Notes: generated by a model not told the origin, from the sequence alone. DNA of 64,000 bases from DASUXY01 sp035301985 (GCA_035301985.1 DATGTE010000004.1:45165-109164); one strand, 5' to 3'; shown: positions 26,721-35,921, counted from the first letter of the stretch. Made by a program: numbers and translations.

Positions 26721-27875
26721 ATGTATGATTTCTTTATGCCAAATGTTAACTTTTTTGGACGAGGTGCAGTCAATGTTACAGGAGAACGCTGTGAAATTCT
26801 CGGTGCAAAAAAAGCACTTATCGTAACGGACAGTTTTTTACGTAATCTTGAAGATGGGCCAGTTGAGAAAGTAACTGACTCTCTTAAAGAAAAAAATATT
26901 GATTACGCTTTTTACGATAAAGTCGAACCAAATCCAAAAGATTCGAATGTACGTGAAGGATTACAAGTGTATGAAGATGAACAATGTGACCTTATTTTAA
27001 CAATCGGGGGTGGCAGTGCGCATGACTGTGGAAAAGGGATTGGCATTGCCGCAACACATGAAGGTGACCTGTATGAAAATTATGCAGGCATTGAAACATT
27101 ATCAAACCCACTTCCCCCTCTTGTCTGCGTCAATACAACTGCAGGAACAGGAAGTGAAGTGACACGTCATTGTGTCATTACAAATACAGAGAAAAAAGTT
27201 AAATTCGTTATCGTGAGCTGGAGAAATACACCACTCGTTTCGATCAATGACCCTGAGCTAATGGTTGGTAAGCCAGCTGGTTTAACAGCAGCAACCGGTA
27301 TGGATGCCTTAACCCATGCAATTGAATCATACGTATCACTCGGCGCCAACCCTGTCACAGATTCGATGGCGATTCAAGCAATTAAATTAATTTCGACAAA
27401 CTTGCGTCAAGCGGTCGCCTACGGTCAAAACATCGAAGCACGTGAAAATATGGCACACGCTTCCTTGCTTGCTGGAATGGCGTTTAATAATGCAGGTTTA
27501 GGATATGTCCATGCGATGGCCCACCAATTAGGTGGTCTATATGATATCGCCCATGGAGTGGCTAACGCAGTACTTCTCCCGCATGTGGAAAAATTCAACA
27601 TCATTTCAAACCCGCAACGATTTGCGGATATTGCTAAATACATGGGTGAAAATATCGAAGGGTTATCTGTTCGCGAAGCTGCAGACAAAGCGATTGAAGC
27701 TATCCAACAACTATCTGAAGATGTTAATATCCCTGCAAACTTACGCGATTTAGGTGTTAAAGAAGAAGACTTTGAAAAAATGGCGAAACTAGCTCTTGAG
27801 GATGGAAATGCTGTAAGCAATCCCATTCAAGGAAAAGAACAAGATATTATTGACATTTTTAAAGCTGCTTATTAA
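26721..27875 (+). CDS. Iron-containing alcohol dehydrogenase (group III, methanol-dehydrogenase-like)
   Basis: A 384-residue NAD-dependent dehydrogenase of the Fe-ADH family, close in style to the Bacillus methanolicus methanol/1,3-propanediol dehydrogenase group. Motifs: NVNFFGRGAV at the start, GGGSAHDCGKG for NAD binding, TTAGTGSEVT, and metal ligands in TGMDALTHAIESY, AMAHQLGG and DIAHGVANA. ATG at 26721 follows AGAAGGATCCAAT. It is monocistronic, with an operator-like palindrome upstream and a hairpin repeat downstream. True alcohol substrate unknown. Confidence 0.92.
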   Translation: MYDFFMPNVNFFGRGAVNVTGERCEILGAKKALIVTDSFLRNLEDGPVEKVTDSLKEKNIDYAFYDKVEPNPKDSNVREGLQVYEDEQCDLILTIGGGSAHDCGKGIGIAATHEGDLYENYAGIETLSNPLPPLVCVNTTAGTGSEVTRHCVITNTEKKVKFVIVSWRNTPLVSINDPELMVGKPAGLTAATGMDALTHAIESYVSLGANPVTDSMAIQAIKLISTNLRQAVAYGQNIEARENMAHASLLAGMAFNNAGLGYVHAMAHQLGGLYDIAHGVANAVLLPHVEKFNIISNPQRFADIAKYMGENIEGLSVREAADKAIEAIQQLSEDVNIPANLRDLGVKEEDFEKMAKLALEDGNAVSNPIQGKEQDIIDIFKAAY

Positions 27876-27967
27876 AAAACAACGGTGCTATACCATACGT
27901 CGGTTCTTTACTTTAGCCAGTCCGGTCCATTAACAATGGATAGACTTTAATTTGAATCATATAAAAG

Positions 27968-28082
27968 TAGAACCGCATGAAATCAAGATTTTTAAATTGA
28001 TGGTGACCCTCAAAAGTTAGCGTAAACATCTAACTTTCGGGGATTGTATCATTTGATTTCATGCGGTTTATTCATTTTAAAA
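27968..28082 (+). repeat. Hairpin repeat, copy 2, interrupted by a second hairpin
   Basis: Has the same 14-bp arms as copy 1 (27971-27984 and 28055-28068) and the same outer flank (TAGAACCGC... and TATTCATTTTAAAA). The loop contains about 55 extra bases that carry their own inverted repeat AAAGTTAG / CTAACTTT (about 28013-28038). It lies between convergent adh and the surface-protein gene, where it can work as a terminator. Confidence 0.8.
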
Positions 28083-28153
28083 GAGTTTTGTCCTAGCATC
28101 TTTTATTTTCTTGTTAAGACAATCCCGTTCTTACATCTACTCCACTTTACATA

Positions 28154-30379
28154 TTACTTGTCTGTTACATCTCTTCTCTTACGTAGATATACGAAAGAGA
28201 CGATGCCAAGGATGACGAATAATCCTCCGAGTAAGCCGAGATTAAACATATTCGTCGCTGTCTTCGGCAATTTTTCTCCGCCGGCACTTTCGAGTTCATT
28301 TGGAGCTGTTTGTTCTGTTTCCGCTGCTTCGCGATCACCGCTCTTTGTTCTTCCAGGTACCGATTCAAGACTAGGTGACTTTTCGACCTTCTTTCCTTCT
28401 TTCTTTTCACTTTTTACAGGCGCCGACTGTTTTGGTGAATTCTTTTCTGGTTGCTCTTTCTCTACTTCTAGTTTTTCTTTTTCTGCATCAATTAGAACAT
28501 CTTCTACTTTCTCGTTCGTCACTTCAATTTTGACTTCTTGGCCATCTTCATTTATTTCAAAAGTCTCTTTAGAAACGTCTAACTGATACCCTTTAGGTGC
28601 TTTCGTTTCTACATATGTGTATTTACCGTACGTCAATCCTTCAAACAGAACACGTCCATCTTCATCGGTTTCTCCGTCGATGATATTTCCTTCTTCGTCA
28701 ACAACTTGGAATTTAGCACCTTCTAATGTTTCGCCGGTCTCAGCGTCCTTCTTAATCATAACTAAACTTCCTTCAATCAATCTGTTATCCATTTCCGCTT
28801 TGATTACTTCCCCATCCTCTTTTATTTCAAATGGATATGGATTTTTATCAATGACATAACCTTCAGGTGCTTCTAGTTCTTGGTACGTATATTTTCCGTA
28901 TGGAATCTCTTCAAATAAGACGTTTCCATCTTCATCGGTTTTTCCTTCTCTGACAACGTTTCCTTCGTCATCTTTAATTTGGAAAGTCGTGTTTGGAAGT
29001 GGTTCATCATTGACAACATCTGTCTTCGTAATGAGCAGTGAACCAAAAATCATCTTGTTCTCAATCTTAACTACAAGGGGATCTGACTCATTAGCTGTAA
29101 CATCTACTTCGACCGGATCCGATTTTTTAACATAACCTTCAGGTGCTTCTACTTCGACGATATTGTAGATGCCTAAAGGAACGTCGTTAAAAATAACTTT
29201 TCCATTTTCTGTTTCCTTCGCCTCTTTGATTACTTCGCCGTCTTTTGACTGTAACTCAAAGACAGCTCCATCTAATAATTCGCCATCTTCGTCTGTTTTC
29301 GTAACTTCAATCGTACGTTGAACGGCTTCGTATGGAATGGTTATTGAGTCTGACGAGCTATTTTTATCATTGCCAATCCAAACAATGCGTTGTAGCTTTT
29401 CTCCTGTTACACCTTGTCCTCTGGAATCACTTTCATCATAACGGGGAACGTATTTATGAACGTCTTGAGATTGTACTTCTCCGTTGATGGATAGTTGAAT
29501 TTCTCCTTTTGTTTCAGCATCATCTGCATCGAGGCGTAATTTAAATGGATGGCCAGATAATACATAGTGATCATCCACTTGTTCGCCAGTTGTATTCACA
29601 AAATAAGCATTGCCCAATGCATCATGGTCAACAGCGAGAGTCCCATTTGAGTTCGAGTTATGGATTGTTAATTCATTTGACTCAAAATAGGTCCCCTTGT
29701 CTTCCATCGTTGAAGCATCACCTTCAATTTCCACAGAAATGTCTTCTACTTCTGGAACTTCTAAGAGATTGTTTTCAACATGGTTTACAAAATTGCGGAT
29801 ATCTTGAACCATTTGTTTCGTCTTTTCAGGCGTGATACTTTCATGACCTGGCAAATTTCGCGTATATTCTACAATCGTATCCAAGGTAATATCGCCACTA
29901 TTGTAGTCATCGCTTACCACGTACAATCCAACTTGCGTTACATAGTATCGATCATTTGCATCCGTCAACCCAAGTGTACTTTGTGTAATATCTTGTTCGC
30001 CACCATAACCATAGACTAACGCTGAATATTCTTTATTTGTAATTTTTTCATCAGACTGTACGTATTCATTTCCGGTCAATTTCGGACTGTCTAAATCATA
30101 GTTTAAGCAATAAGTTAACGTATTGTTTTCGTCCGTTTTATATCTTGTGCCAATTAATGCACCACCATCTGGGTTAAGTGCTGTTTTTCGATCGACCCAA
30201 GCAATCGCTTTTGTTTTACCATCTTTTCCTAAAACATTGCCTCGATCTTCCGACATAAACGTTTTGTATTTAGGTGCGGACTGCGACGCCTCGACAAAGT
30301 TGATTCCAAAACCATTCATGAGCAACATACATAACATAAAAATGAATCCAGTTGCCACTAATTGTTTTGTAACTTTCAT
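28154..30379 (-). CDS. LPXTG-type surface protein with thioester and SpaA/Cna-B domains
   Basis: A 741-residue wall-anchored protein. Order: signal peptide; an N-terminal TQXA/thioester-type domain with TYCLNYD (Cys) and YYVTQVGLYV (Gln), the residues that form an internal Cys-Gln thioester for covalent binding to targets; a middle beta region; three SpaA/Cna-B repeats (starting IEVTKTDEDG, LLITKTDVVN, LVMIKKDAET), each with the Lys, the E-box (YGKYTYQELEAPEGY-like) and the terminal Asn needed for isopeptide bonds; a Lys/Glu/Pro-rich spacer; sorting signal LPKTA, a hydrophobic helix and RKRRD. ATG at 30379 follows GGGGGAAAATA. No sortase gene is nearby. Probably an adhesin; target unknown. 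Confidence 0.9.
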   Translation of the reverse strand: MKVTKQLVATGFIFMLCMLLMNGFGINFVEASQSAPKYKTFMSEDRGNVLGKDGKTKAIAWVDRKTALNPDGGALIGTRYKTDENNTLTYCLNYDLDSPKLTGNEYVQSDEKITNKEYSALVYGYGGEQDITQSTLGLTDANDRYYVTQVGLYVVSDDYNSGDITLDTIVEYTRNLPGHESITPEKTKQMVQDIRNFVNHVENNLLEVPEVEDISVEIEGDASTMEDKGTYFESNELTIHNSNSNGTLAVDHDALGNAYFVNTTGEQVDDHYVLSGHPFKLRLDADDAETKGEIQLSINGEVQSQDVHKYVPRYDESDSRGQGVTGEKLQRIVWIGNDKNSSSDSITIPYEAVQRTIEVTKTDEDGELLDGAVFELQSKDGEVIKEAKETENGKVIFNDVPLGIYNIVEVEAPEGYVKKSDPVEVDVTANESDPLVVKIENKMIFGSLLITKTDVVNDEPLPNTTFQIKDDEGNVVREGKTDEDGNVLFEEIPYGKYTYQELEAPEGYVIDKNPYPFEIKEDGEVIKAEMDNRLIEGSLVMIKKDAETGETLEGAKFQVVDEEGNIIDGETDEDGRVLFEGLTYGKYTYVETKAPKGYQLDVSKETFEINEDGQEVKIEVTNEKVEDVLIDAEKEKLEVEKEQPEKNSPKQSAPVKSEKKEGKKVEKSPSLESVPGRTKSGDREAAETEQTAPNELESAGGEKLPKTATNMFNLGLLGGLFVILGIVSFVYLRKRRDVTDK

Positions 30380-30449
30380 TATTTTCCCCCTGAAAATAAA
30401 ATAGTAACAATTTCGTTGCAACGATTGTTCAAATTTTCACAGGATCCTA

Positions 30450-30478
30450 TATATACACTTTCGTCATATTTTTGTAAA
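30450..30478 (-). promoter_or_regulatory. Promoter of the surface-protein gene
   Basis: Minus-strand TTTACA (30473-30478), 17-base spacer and TATATA (30450-30455), about 70 bases before the ATG. Confidence 0.6.
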
Positions 30479-30547
30479 ATCCTTTTAATTTTTTTGAATT
30501 TTTTGTGAGGGATTAGTGAAATTTCATCCATTAAACCTATGATCAAG

Positions 30548-30576
30548 GTAAAAAGGGATAGCCGTATCGCTATCCC
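30548..30576 (-). terminator. Terminator of the HxlR regulator gene
   Basis: Perfect 8-bp stem GGGATAGC (30555-30562) / GCTATCCC (30569-30576); on the minus strand a TTTTT run follows. Confidence 0.8.
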
Positions 30577-30638
30577 ACTTGTTTTGTTTCATCATCATGA
30601 CGAATTTATTACAATATTAAAATGAATATGTGATTTGT

Positions 30639-31007
30639 TCAGTCCATTCTTAAAATCTCACTCGTATACTGCTCTCCCCACTCTTCCATCAATAAAATGA
30701 TTGGTCGTAACGATTTTCCAAAATCCGTCAATGAATATTCTACTTTGGGTGGAACAACCGGATATACTTCGCGATGAACAATGCCATCTTGCTCAAGTTC
30801 GCGTAATTGTAGAGTGAGCATCCGTTGTGTAATCGTTGGCATCAGACGGCGAAATTCATTGAATCGTTTCTTACCATCTAATAAATGATATAAAATGATT
30901 CCCTTCCATTTTCCACTGATTACTTGTAACGTCAACTCGACAGGACAGGCATCTTTATTCGGCCAATTTGCACACTCATTTTCTTTTGTTTTTAAATTGA
31001 TCATCAT
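30639..31007 (-). CDS. HxlR-family transcriptional regulator
   Basis: A 122-residue winged-helix protein: Cys near the N-terminus in CPVELTLQVISGKWKG, then FNEFRRLMPTITQRMLTLQL recognition region and YSLTDFGKSL wing. HxlR proteins such as YodB and HypR sense thiol-reactive electrophiles through that Cys. ATG at 31007 after AAGGAGAGCGAATC (31004 is an alternative). Divergent from an NAD(P)H-dependent oxidoreductase, the usual target of such regulators, with two dyads in the gap. Confidence 0.92.
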   Translation of the reverse strand: MMINLKTKENECANWPNKDACPVELTLQVISGKWKGIILYHLLDGKKRFNEFRRLMPTITQRMLTLQLRELEQDGIVHREVYPVVPPKVEYSLTDFGKSLRPIILLMEEWGEQYTSEILRMD

Positions 31008-31023
31008 GATTCGCTCTCCTTGA

Positions 31024-31057
31024 GTATACATTTTTATACTGATGCACAAAAATGTGC
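31024..31057. promoter_or_regulatory. Two operator-like dyads between hxlR and the oxidoreductase
   Basis: GTATACATTTTTATAC (31024-31039, arms GTATA/TATAC) and GCACAAAAATGTGC (31044-31057, arms GCACA/TGTGC) lie side by side in the divergent promoter region. Likely binding sites for the adjacent HxlR protein. Confidence 0.55.
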
Positions 31058-31152
31058 GTACTTGTTTCTCTATATTGTCTAATTTATCATGGAGTAGAAA
31101 GCTTCTTAAAGCTTTTTGTTTCTCAAAATTTAATTACAGGAGGATTTTTTAC

Positions 31153-31752
31153 ATGAACGTACTTACAGTCATTTCACATCCAAGGCAAGATTCCTTGACG
31201 AGTCGTGTAGCTCGTCGTTTCAATGAAGGGTTAAAAGATGCGGGACACAACGTAGAAGTATTTGACTTATATCAAGAAGAATTCAATCCCGTTGTTTTTG
31301 AAAAGGATGAGCCGGATTGGACGAACACATCGATCAACTACTCCCCCGTTGTTCATCGCGAAATCGAACGGATGAACCGCAATGAAGGGTTGGCTTTTAT
31401 CTTTCCAGTATGGTGGTATAGCATTCCAGCGATGTTAAAAGGATATATCGATCGTGTTTGGAACTATAACTATGCGTATGGAGGTCATAAGCTACCTCAT
31501 AAGCGAGCGATTTGGATTGGTTTAGCCGGTGGGACAAAAGAACATTTTCAAAAACGAAAATATGATACAACGATTGAACATCATTTAAACATTGGATTAG
31601 CCGATTATACGGGAATCCCAAGCTCAAAAGTAGAAATCTTATATGATACACTATCAGAAGCTGCCTTTGATCCAAATACACAAAAGCAATTCGTCGATCA
31701 TTTATTACAACGTGCCTACCAACTTGGAACGGATTACACGAACTGGAAGTAA
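31153..31752 (+). CDS. NAD(P)H-dependent oxidoreductase (flavodoxin-fold quinone reductase)
   Basis: A 199-residue FMN enzyme of the flavodoxin-2 family (KefF/MdaB style): N-terminal MNVLTVISHPRQDSLTSRVA, the FPVWWYSIPAMLKGYIDRVW motif and a C-terminal tail. Such enzymes reduce quinones, azo or nitro compounds by two electrons and protect against electrophiles. ATG after ACAGGAGGATTTTTTAC. Regulated in all likelihood by the divergent HxlR gene. Confidence 0.88.
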   Translation: MNVLTVISHPRQDSLTSRVARRFNEGLKDAGHNVEVFDLYQEEFNPVVFEKDEPDWTNTSINYSPVVHREIERMNRNEGLAFIFPVWWYSIPAMLKGYIDRVWNYNYAYGGHKLPHKRAIWIGLAGGTKEHFQKRKYDTTIEHHLNIGLADYTGIPSSKVEILYDTLSEAAFDPNTQKQFVDHLLQRAYQLGTDYTNWK

Positions 31753-31819
31753 TGCTTTCATTTGCATATCGATAATTTTAGATATACAATATAGTAAATA
31801 CTTATTAGGAATGAAAAAC

Positions 31820-32107
31820 ATGGAAATGATTCGTGTCTATAAAGCATTGTCCAATCCAACACGGTTGCAGATTTTAGAATGGTTAAAAGAGCCGACAAAA
31901 TATTTTACAGAAGTATATGAAGACGGGGTATGCGTCAGCGATATTCAGAAGAAAGTTCAATTATCGCAGTCGACCGTCTCCCAGTACTTATCCCTATTAC
32001 AGGATGTCGGATTAATTCAAGCAACACGAAAAGGACAATGGACATTTTATAAACGAGATGAACAACAAATTGATACGATTAAAGAACAAATAATCAAAGA
32101 TATATAA
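31820..32107 (+). CDS. ArsR-family transcriptional regulator
   Basis: A 95-residue winged-helix regulator: RVYKALSNPTRLQILEWLKE, then SQSTVSQYLSLLQDVGLI as recognition helix and RKGQWTFYKRD wing. No metal-binding CxC in the recognition helix, so it is probably not a metal sensor; one Cys lies in DGVCVSDIQ. ATG 31820 is 9 bases past AGGA. It precedes an NAD(P)-binding reductase and a luciferase-like monooxygenase, plausible targets. A 6-bp dyad ATTCAA/TTGAAT sits at 32157-32172 in the gap downstream. Confidence 0.85.
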   Translation: MEMIRVYKALSNPTRLQILEWLKEPTKYFTEVYEDGVCVSDIQKKVQLSQSTVSQYLSLLQDVGLIQATRKGQWTFYKRDEQQIDTIKEQIIKDI

Positions 32108-32306
32108 GTTCATTAACATTACTCCCATTAAAATTGATATATCGACATATCCCGATATTCAAAATATTGAATGTTATAACGACACGAATTCTATTACACA
32201 GGATATTCACATATTTTTTCAGAGGGAAACGAACGATATAAACGACTGGAACGGGCGGTAAGCGTGTTCCAGACGTCCCATTTCCCTTATAAAAGGAGCG
32301 TTTTAT

Positions 32307-32954
32307 ATGAAAGTTTTAGTTGTTGGAGCGAATGGAAAAATCGGTAAACAAATTGTTTCACTCTTAGGAAGTAGTGATCAATATACTGTACGAGCAATGA
32401 TTCGAAAAGAAGAACAGGCACAAGCACTTGAGAAGCTAGGTGCCGAAACGATCATCGCTGATTTAGAAACAGAGACAGGTGTAAAAGAAGCAGCAAACGG
32501 TTGTGATGCAATTATTTTCACGGCTGGATCTGGTGGGCATACCGGGGCCGATAAAACAATGCTCGTTGATTTAGACGGTGCATTCAAAACGATTGAAGCT
32601 GCAGAAGAGCATCACATTAAACGGTTTATCATGGTTAGTGCCCTCCACTCAGATGATCCCGATCAGTGGAAAGAAGGCATGGAACATTATTATACAGCTA
32701 AACGACGAGCAGACGAACGATTACGTAACAGTGAACTTCCATACACCATTTTACGTCCAGGCTGGTTAACGAACGATCCAGGTAAAGGTACCATCGAAGC
32801 ACGTACACATCTTGGAAAAGATGGTAGCATACCTCGACAAGATGTAGCTCAAGTAGCTGTTGAAGCACTTCAATGCGAGGCGACTTATCACAAAACAATC
32901 GAAATAATTGAAGGAGATGAACCGATTCATCAAGCACTTCAATCCTTCAATTAA
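32307..32954 (+). CDS. NAD(P)-binding SDR-like protein (YhfK type)
   Basis: A 215-residue Rossmann protein with GANGKIGKQIVSLL for dinucleotide binding, FTAGSGGHTGADKT, the YYTAKRRADE segment with the Tyr-x3-Lys arrangement and LRPGWLTND. Matches the YhfK/NmrA-like atypical SDRs in Bacillus, which act as reductases or redox sensors; substrate unknown. ATG after AAAAGGAGCGTTTTAT. A GC-rich stem lies just upstream (32248-32275) and may be a leader structure. Confidence 0.88.
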   Translation: MKVLVVGANGKIGKQIVSLLGSSDQYTVRAMIRKEEQAQALEKLGAETIIADLETETGVKEAANGCDAIIFTAGSGGHTGADKTMLVDLDGAFKTIEAAEEHHIKRFIMVSALHSDDPDQWKEGMEHYYTAKRRADERLRNSELPYTILRPGWLTNDPGKGTIEARTHLGKDGSIPRQDVAQVAVEALQCEATYHKTIEIIEGDEPIHQALQSFN

Positions 32955-33021
32955 CGAGATCTCTTATTTTTTCATGCATCACTAACTAAAACAAGCAATT
33001 TTCACAGATGGAGTGAAGCAA

Positions 33022-33966
33022 ATGGACAATTTACAACAACGTAAAGGCTATCGACGTGTATTTAAGGAGAATCGATTGACATTAGGATTGTTTATTCCGA
33101 TTGAATCTTATTCAGGAAGTTTTCCTACGATGGAACGCCAAATCCAAATGGTTCAAAAAGCTGAAAAGTCAGGATTCGGTGCCGTATGGGTCCGTGATAT
33201 CCCATTGTATGATCCTTATTTTGGAGATGTCGGTCAAATTTATGATCCGTGGGTATATTTAGGCTATTTAAGTGCCCATACCGAACAAATCGCTCTCGGT
33301 ACAGCGAGTATCATTTTTGCATTACGACACCCAATTCACACGGCAAAAGCAGCAGCATCAATTGATCATTTATCAAAAGGACGATTACTATTAGGTGTTG
33401 CATCGGGAGACCGACCAATCGAATTTCCCGCTTTTAATGTCGGACACGCTTCTCGTGGAGAAACATTCGTCGATTCATTTAACTATTTCAATGCGTTGTT
33501 GGAGAAAGATTTCGCCTCAATTTCCAACTCACTCGGAACGCTTAACGGGAATGCAGGTGTCGTTCCGAAACCGTATACTGGAAAAATTCCACTCTTTATA
33601 ACGGGAACAAGCCGACAAACGCTTGAATGGATTGGCCAGAATGGTGATGGGTGGATGTATTATCCCCGAAACCTCGCTTATCAATCAACGGCTGTCGAAT
33701 CATGGAGACGAGTAACGCCTTATTTTAAACCATTTATGCAATCGTTATATATTGATTTAACCGAAGATCCTGATGCCACACCAACACCGATTCATCTCGG
33801 TTTTCGTATTGGAAGTAATCACTTAATATCTTTCTTGAAATCACTAGAGGCAATCGGAGTCAACCATGTCATTTTGAATGTAAAATATGGACAAAGAGAT
33901 ATCAATGACGTGATGGAAGAGCTGAGCGAAGTAGTCCTTCCAGAATTCCCTTCCATCACTGAATAA
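33022..33966 (+). CDS. LLM-class flavin-dependent oxidoreductase
   Basis: A 314-residue luciferase-like monooxygenase: GLFIPIESYSG start, AVWVRDIPLYDPYFGD, LGTASIIFALRHPIHTAKAA and GRLLLGVASGDRP, the last typical of flavin-binding in this class. Resembles the Bacillus BA3436-type subfamily by my recollection. Probably oxidises a small organic substrate with FMNH2. ATG at 33022 after GGAGTGAAGCAA. It lies 67 bases after the SDR gene and may share its transcript. Confidence 0.85.
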   Translation: MDNLQQRKGYRRVFKENRLTLGLFIPIESYSGSFPTMERQIQMVQKAEKSGFGAVWVRDIPLYDPYFGDVGQIYDPWVYLGYLSAHTEQIALGTASIIFALRHPIHTAKAAASIDHLSKGRLLLGVASGDRPIEFPAFNVGHASRGETFVDSFNYFNALLEKDFASISNSLGTLNGNAGVVPKPYTGKIPLFITGTSRQTLEWIGQNGDGWMYYPRNLAYQSTAVESWRRVTPYFKPFMQSLYIDLTEDPDATPTPIHLGFRIGSNHLISFLKSLEAIGVNHVILNVKYGQRDINDVMEELSEVVLPEFPSITE

Positions 33967-33980
33967 CTGCTTTTAACAAG

Positions 33981-34011
33981 GTCGGACGCTTATCACAACG
34001 TCCGACTCTTT
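33981..34011 (+). terminator. Terminator after the LLM gene
   Basis: Perfect 8-bp stem GTCGGACG (33981-33988) / CGTCCGAC (33999-34006) followed by TCTTTAT, between convergent genes. Confidence 0.7.
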
Positions 34012-34053
34012 ATACATAATGGTAATCCGAAATGAAGTGATCCATGCAGACAA

Positions 34054-34491
34054 CTACGAATCTCCCTCTTCATCATAAAATTTCATGTGACTTTTTTCTT
34101 CTTTGTAATATGTTAACCGATCTTGGAGCGTGCCCGTATGAAATTCAAATCGGTGTCCATCCGGGTCGGTGAAATAAATCGATTTTCGATCACGAACATC
34201 TCGCACCCGACCTGGTAGAATCGTGACCTGTAACCTTTGAAGCTTTTTATACATCTCATGATAATCTTGTTCGTCAATTGAAAACGCGATATGTGTATAG
34301 GTTGGATGAATCTCATGTCGAAGAATATGTGCTTCTTCATTCAAAGCAATCCACAAGCCATTCAAATCAAAATAAGCTGTCCGCCTCCCTTTAACGAGTA
34401 ATTTCGCGCCAAACACATCTTCATAAAATTGAATGGATGTTTCTAGATCAGAAACAGAAAATGTAAGATGATTAATCCCTTGAACCATCAT
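34054..34491 (-). CDS. fosB: Metallothiol transferase FosB
   Basis: A 145-residue glyoxalase-fold enzyme that inactivates fosfomycin by adding a thiol, bacillithiol in Bacilli. Metal ligands are in GINHLTF, YTHIAF and FEFHTG; the run DRKSIYFTDPDGHRFEFHTG is close to classic FosB. Length and the TYYKEEKSHMKFYDE end also match. ATG at 34491 after AGGAGGTGATTGG. Chromosomal fosB is common in Bacillus and need not be acquired. Confidence 0.95.
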   Translation of the reverse strand: MMVQGINHLTFSVSDLETSIQFYEDVFGAKLLVKGRRTAYFDLNGLWIALNEEAHILRHEIHPTYTHIAFSIDEQDYHEMYKKLQRLQVTILPGRVRDVRDRKSIYFTDPDGHRFEFHTGTLQDRLTYYKEEKSHMKFYDEEGDS

Positions 34492-34657
34492 CCAATCACC
34501 TCCTCTCATTCTATGAATGAATAACGGATTAAATCAATCACTTTTTATTCCGAGTTGCTTATTGTTTCGATCTATCCTAGCATTCTGTACTAGCGTAACA
34601 ATAGACAAACGCCCGACATATACTATTTCATAATGCAAAATAGGAGGATTGAATACA

Positions 34658-35347
34658 TTGAAGATAAACAATGAACAACGAAGTTTGTCTATTGGTGATC
34701 CACTCCCAGAAATGACTGTCCAAACGACACATGGCACCGTGTCCATTCCACATGATTACAATGGAAAATGGCTTATTTTATTTAGTCATCCAGGTGATTT
34801 TACCCCTGTATGTACGACTGAATTTGTAGCTTTTCAACAATTAAACAGCCAGTTTCAGAAACTTCAAACATCATTGCTTGGCTTATCGATTGATCAAGTG
34901 CAACCTCATATGAAATGGACCGAATGGATCGATCAACAATTAGGTGTGCAAATTACCTTCCCGATCATCGCTGATCCGTTAGGAACCGTAGCTAAAACAT
35001 TAGGAATGATTCATACAGCGGAACATACGAAAACAGTGCGTGGAGTTTATATCATTGATGATCAAGGAATCATTCGAGCGATTTTCTTTTACCCAGCAGA
35101 AATCGGTAGAAATTTACATGAAATCGTAAGAACAGTTTATGCATTGCAAACTGCTGATCAAGATCATGTCGCACTGCCAGCTAATTGGCCGAATAATCAA
35201 CTAATTGGTCATAAAGGGATCATCCCGCCAGCGAAGACCGTACAAGAAAAATATAAACGCATCAAGCAATCACAAGCTGGAGAAATTGACTGCTTCGACT
35301 GGTGGTTTTGTTACAAAGATATCGGCAACTCCAGTCCATTTGATTAA
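34658..35347 (+). CDS. Peroxiredoxin (Prx6/AhpC-TSA type)
   Basis: A 229-residue thiol peroxidase. Peroxidatic Cys is in HPGDFTPVCTTEF; a C-terminal extension carries IDCFDWWFCYKD, whose cysteines may resolve the sulfenate. The long C-terminal domain places it in the Prx6 group found in archaea and some bacteria, rather than AhpC. TTG at 34658 is 10 bases past AGGAGG; the earlier TTG at 34649 is too close. Divergent from fosB. Confidence 0.88.
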   Translation: MKINNEQRSLSIGDPLPEMTVQTTHGTVSIPHDYNGKWLILFSHPGDFTPVCTTEFVAFQQLNSQFQKLQTSLLGLSIDQVQPHMKWTEWIDQQLGVQITFPIIADPLGTVAKTLGMIHTAEHTKTVRGVYIIDDQGIIRAIFFYPAEIGRNLHEIVRTVYALQTADQDHVALPANWPNNQLIGHKGIIPPAKTVQEKYKRIKQSQAGEIDCFDWWFCYKDIGNSSPFD

Positions 35348-35482
35348 CTTGGATGATGATTGGACTTTAATCCCTTCTGGAACGTTTTGATCCGTTCGCG
35401 GAAATTTCTGAATAAAAGCACGAATCGATGCCTATGCATAACATAAAAGTGAATCACACGATAAAAAAAGGAGAGTTTTTTT

Positions 35483-35773
35483 ATGTATTATGGATATCAT
35501 CAACCGAATCATTTCCGGCCTTGCCATTACAATCCCTTCCCTCCTCAGCATAGCCCTTATTACGCAGAGCACAATTTGTACCGACAAATTTCGATTGAAG
35601 AGGCGATGCGAATTGCCTTGGAACGCGTACCCGGTGAAGTCGTTAAGATCGAATTGGATACTGAACAAGGTGTAATCGTTTATGAAGTGGATATCGTAAC
35701 AAATCAAGGAATCGAGTATGAAGTTGTTGTCGACCGAAATACAGGAAGAATTATCGAAATCAAACCTGATTAA
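35483..35773 (+). CDS. PepSY-domain small protein
   Basis: A 96-residue protein. The first ~30 residues are rich in Tyr, Pro and His (MYYGYHQPNHFRP), then one PepSY domain (ISIEEAMRIALERVPGEVVK to NTGRIIEIKPD). PepSY proteins often inhibit proteases or bind at the cell surface; there is no signal peptide here, so a cytosolic or spore-associated role is possible. ATG after AAAAAAAGGAG. Monocistronic. Confidence 0.8.
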   Translation: MYYGYHQPNHFRPCHYNPFPPQHSPYYAEHNLYRQISIEEAMRIALERVPGEVVKIELDTEQGVIVYEVDIVTNQGIEYEVVVDRNTGRIIEIKPD

Positions 35774-35921
35774 AAATAAAGGCTAGATGCTTTATAAGGG
35801 ATAAAAACGGCCCTTTACAGTTCGTTTTTTAATGAGAAGTGAGAGAGTTAAAACGTAGAAGGGCCCACTGTTCATCTAGTAGTCGGGGCCTTCTTATAGT
35901 GAAAGCGTATAGAACAGATGT

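Noticed and set aside
28044..28586. 180-codon Ser/Phe-rich plus-strand frame
   Set aside because: Mirror of the Lys/Glu-rich spacer and anchor of the surface protein; no ribosome site or family.
34054..34491. fosB as a recently acquired resistance island
   Set aside because: No mobile element or atypical composition flanks it; chromosomal fosB is normal in Bacillaceae.
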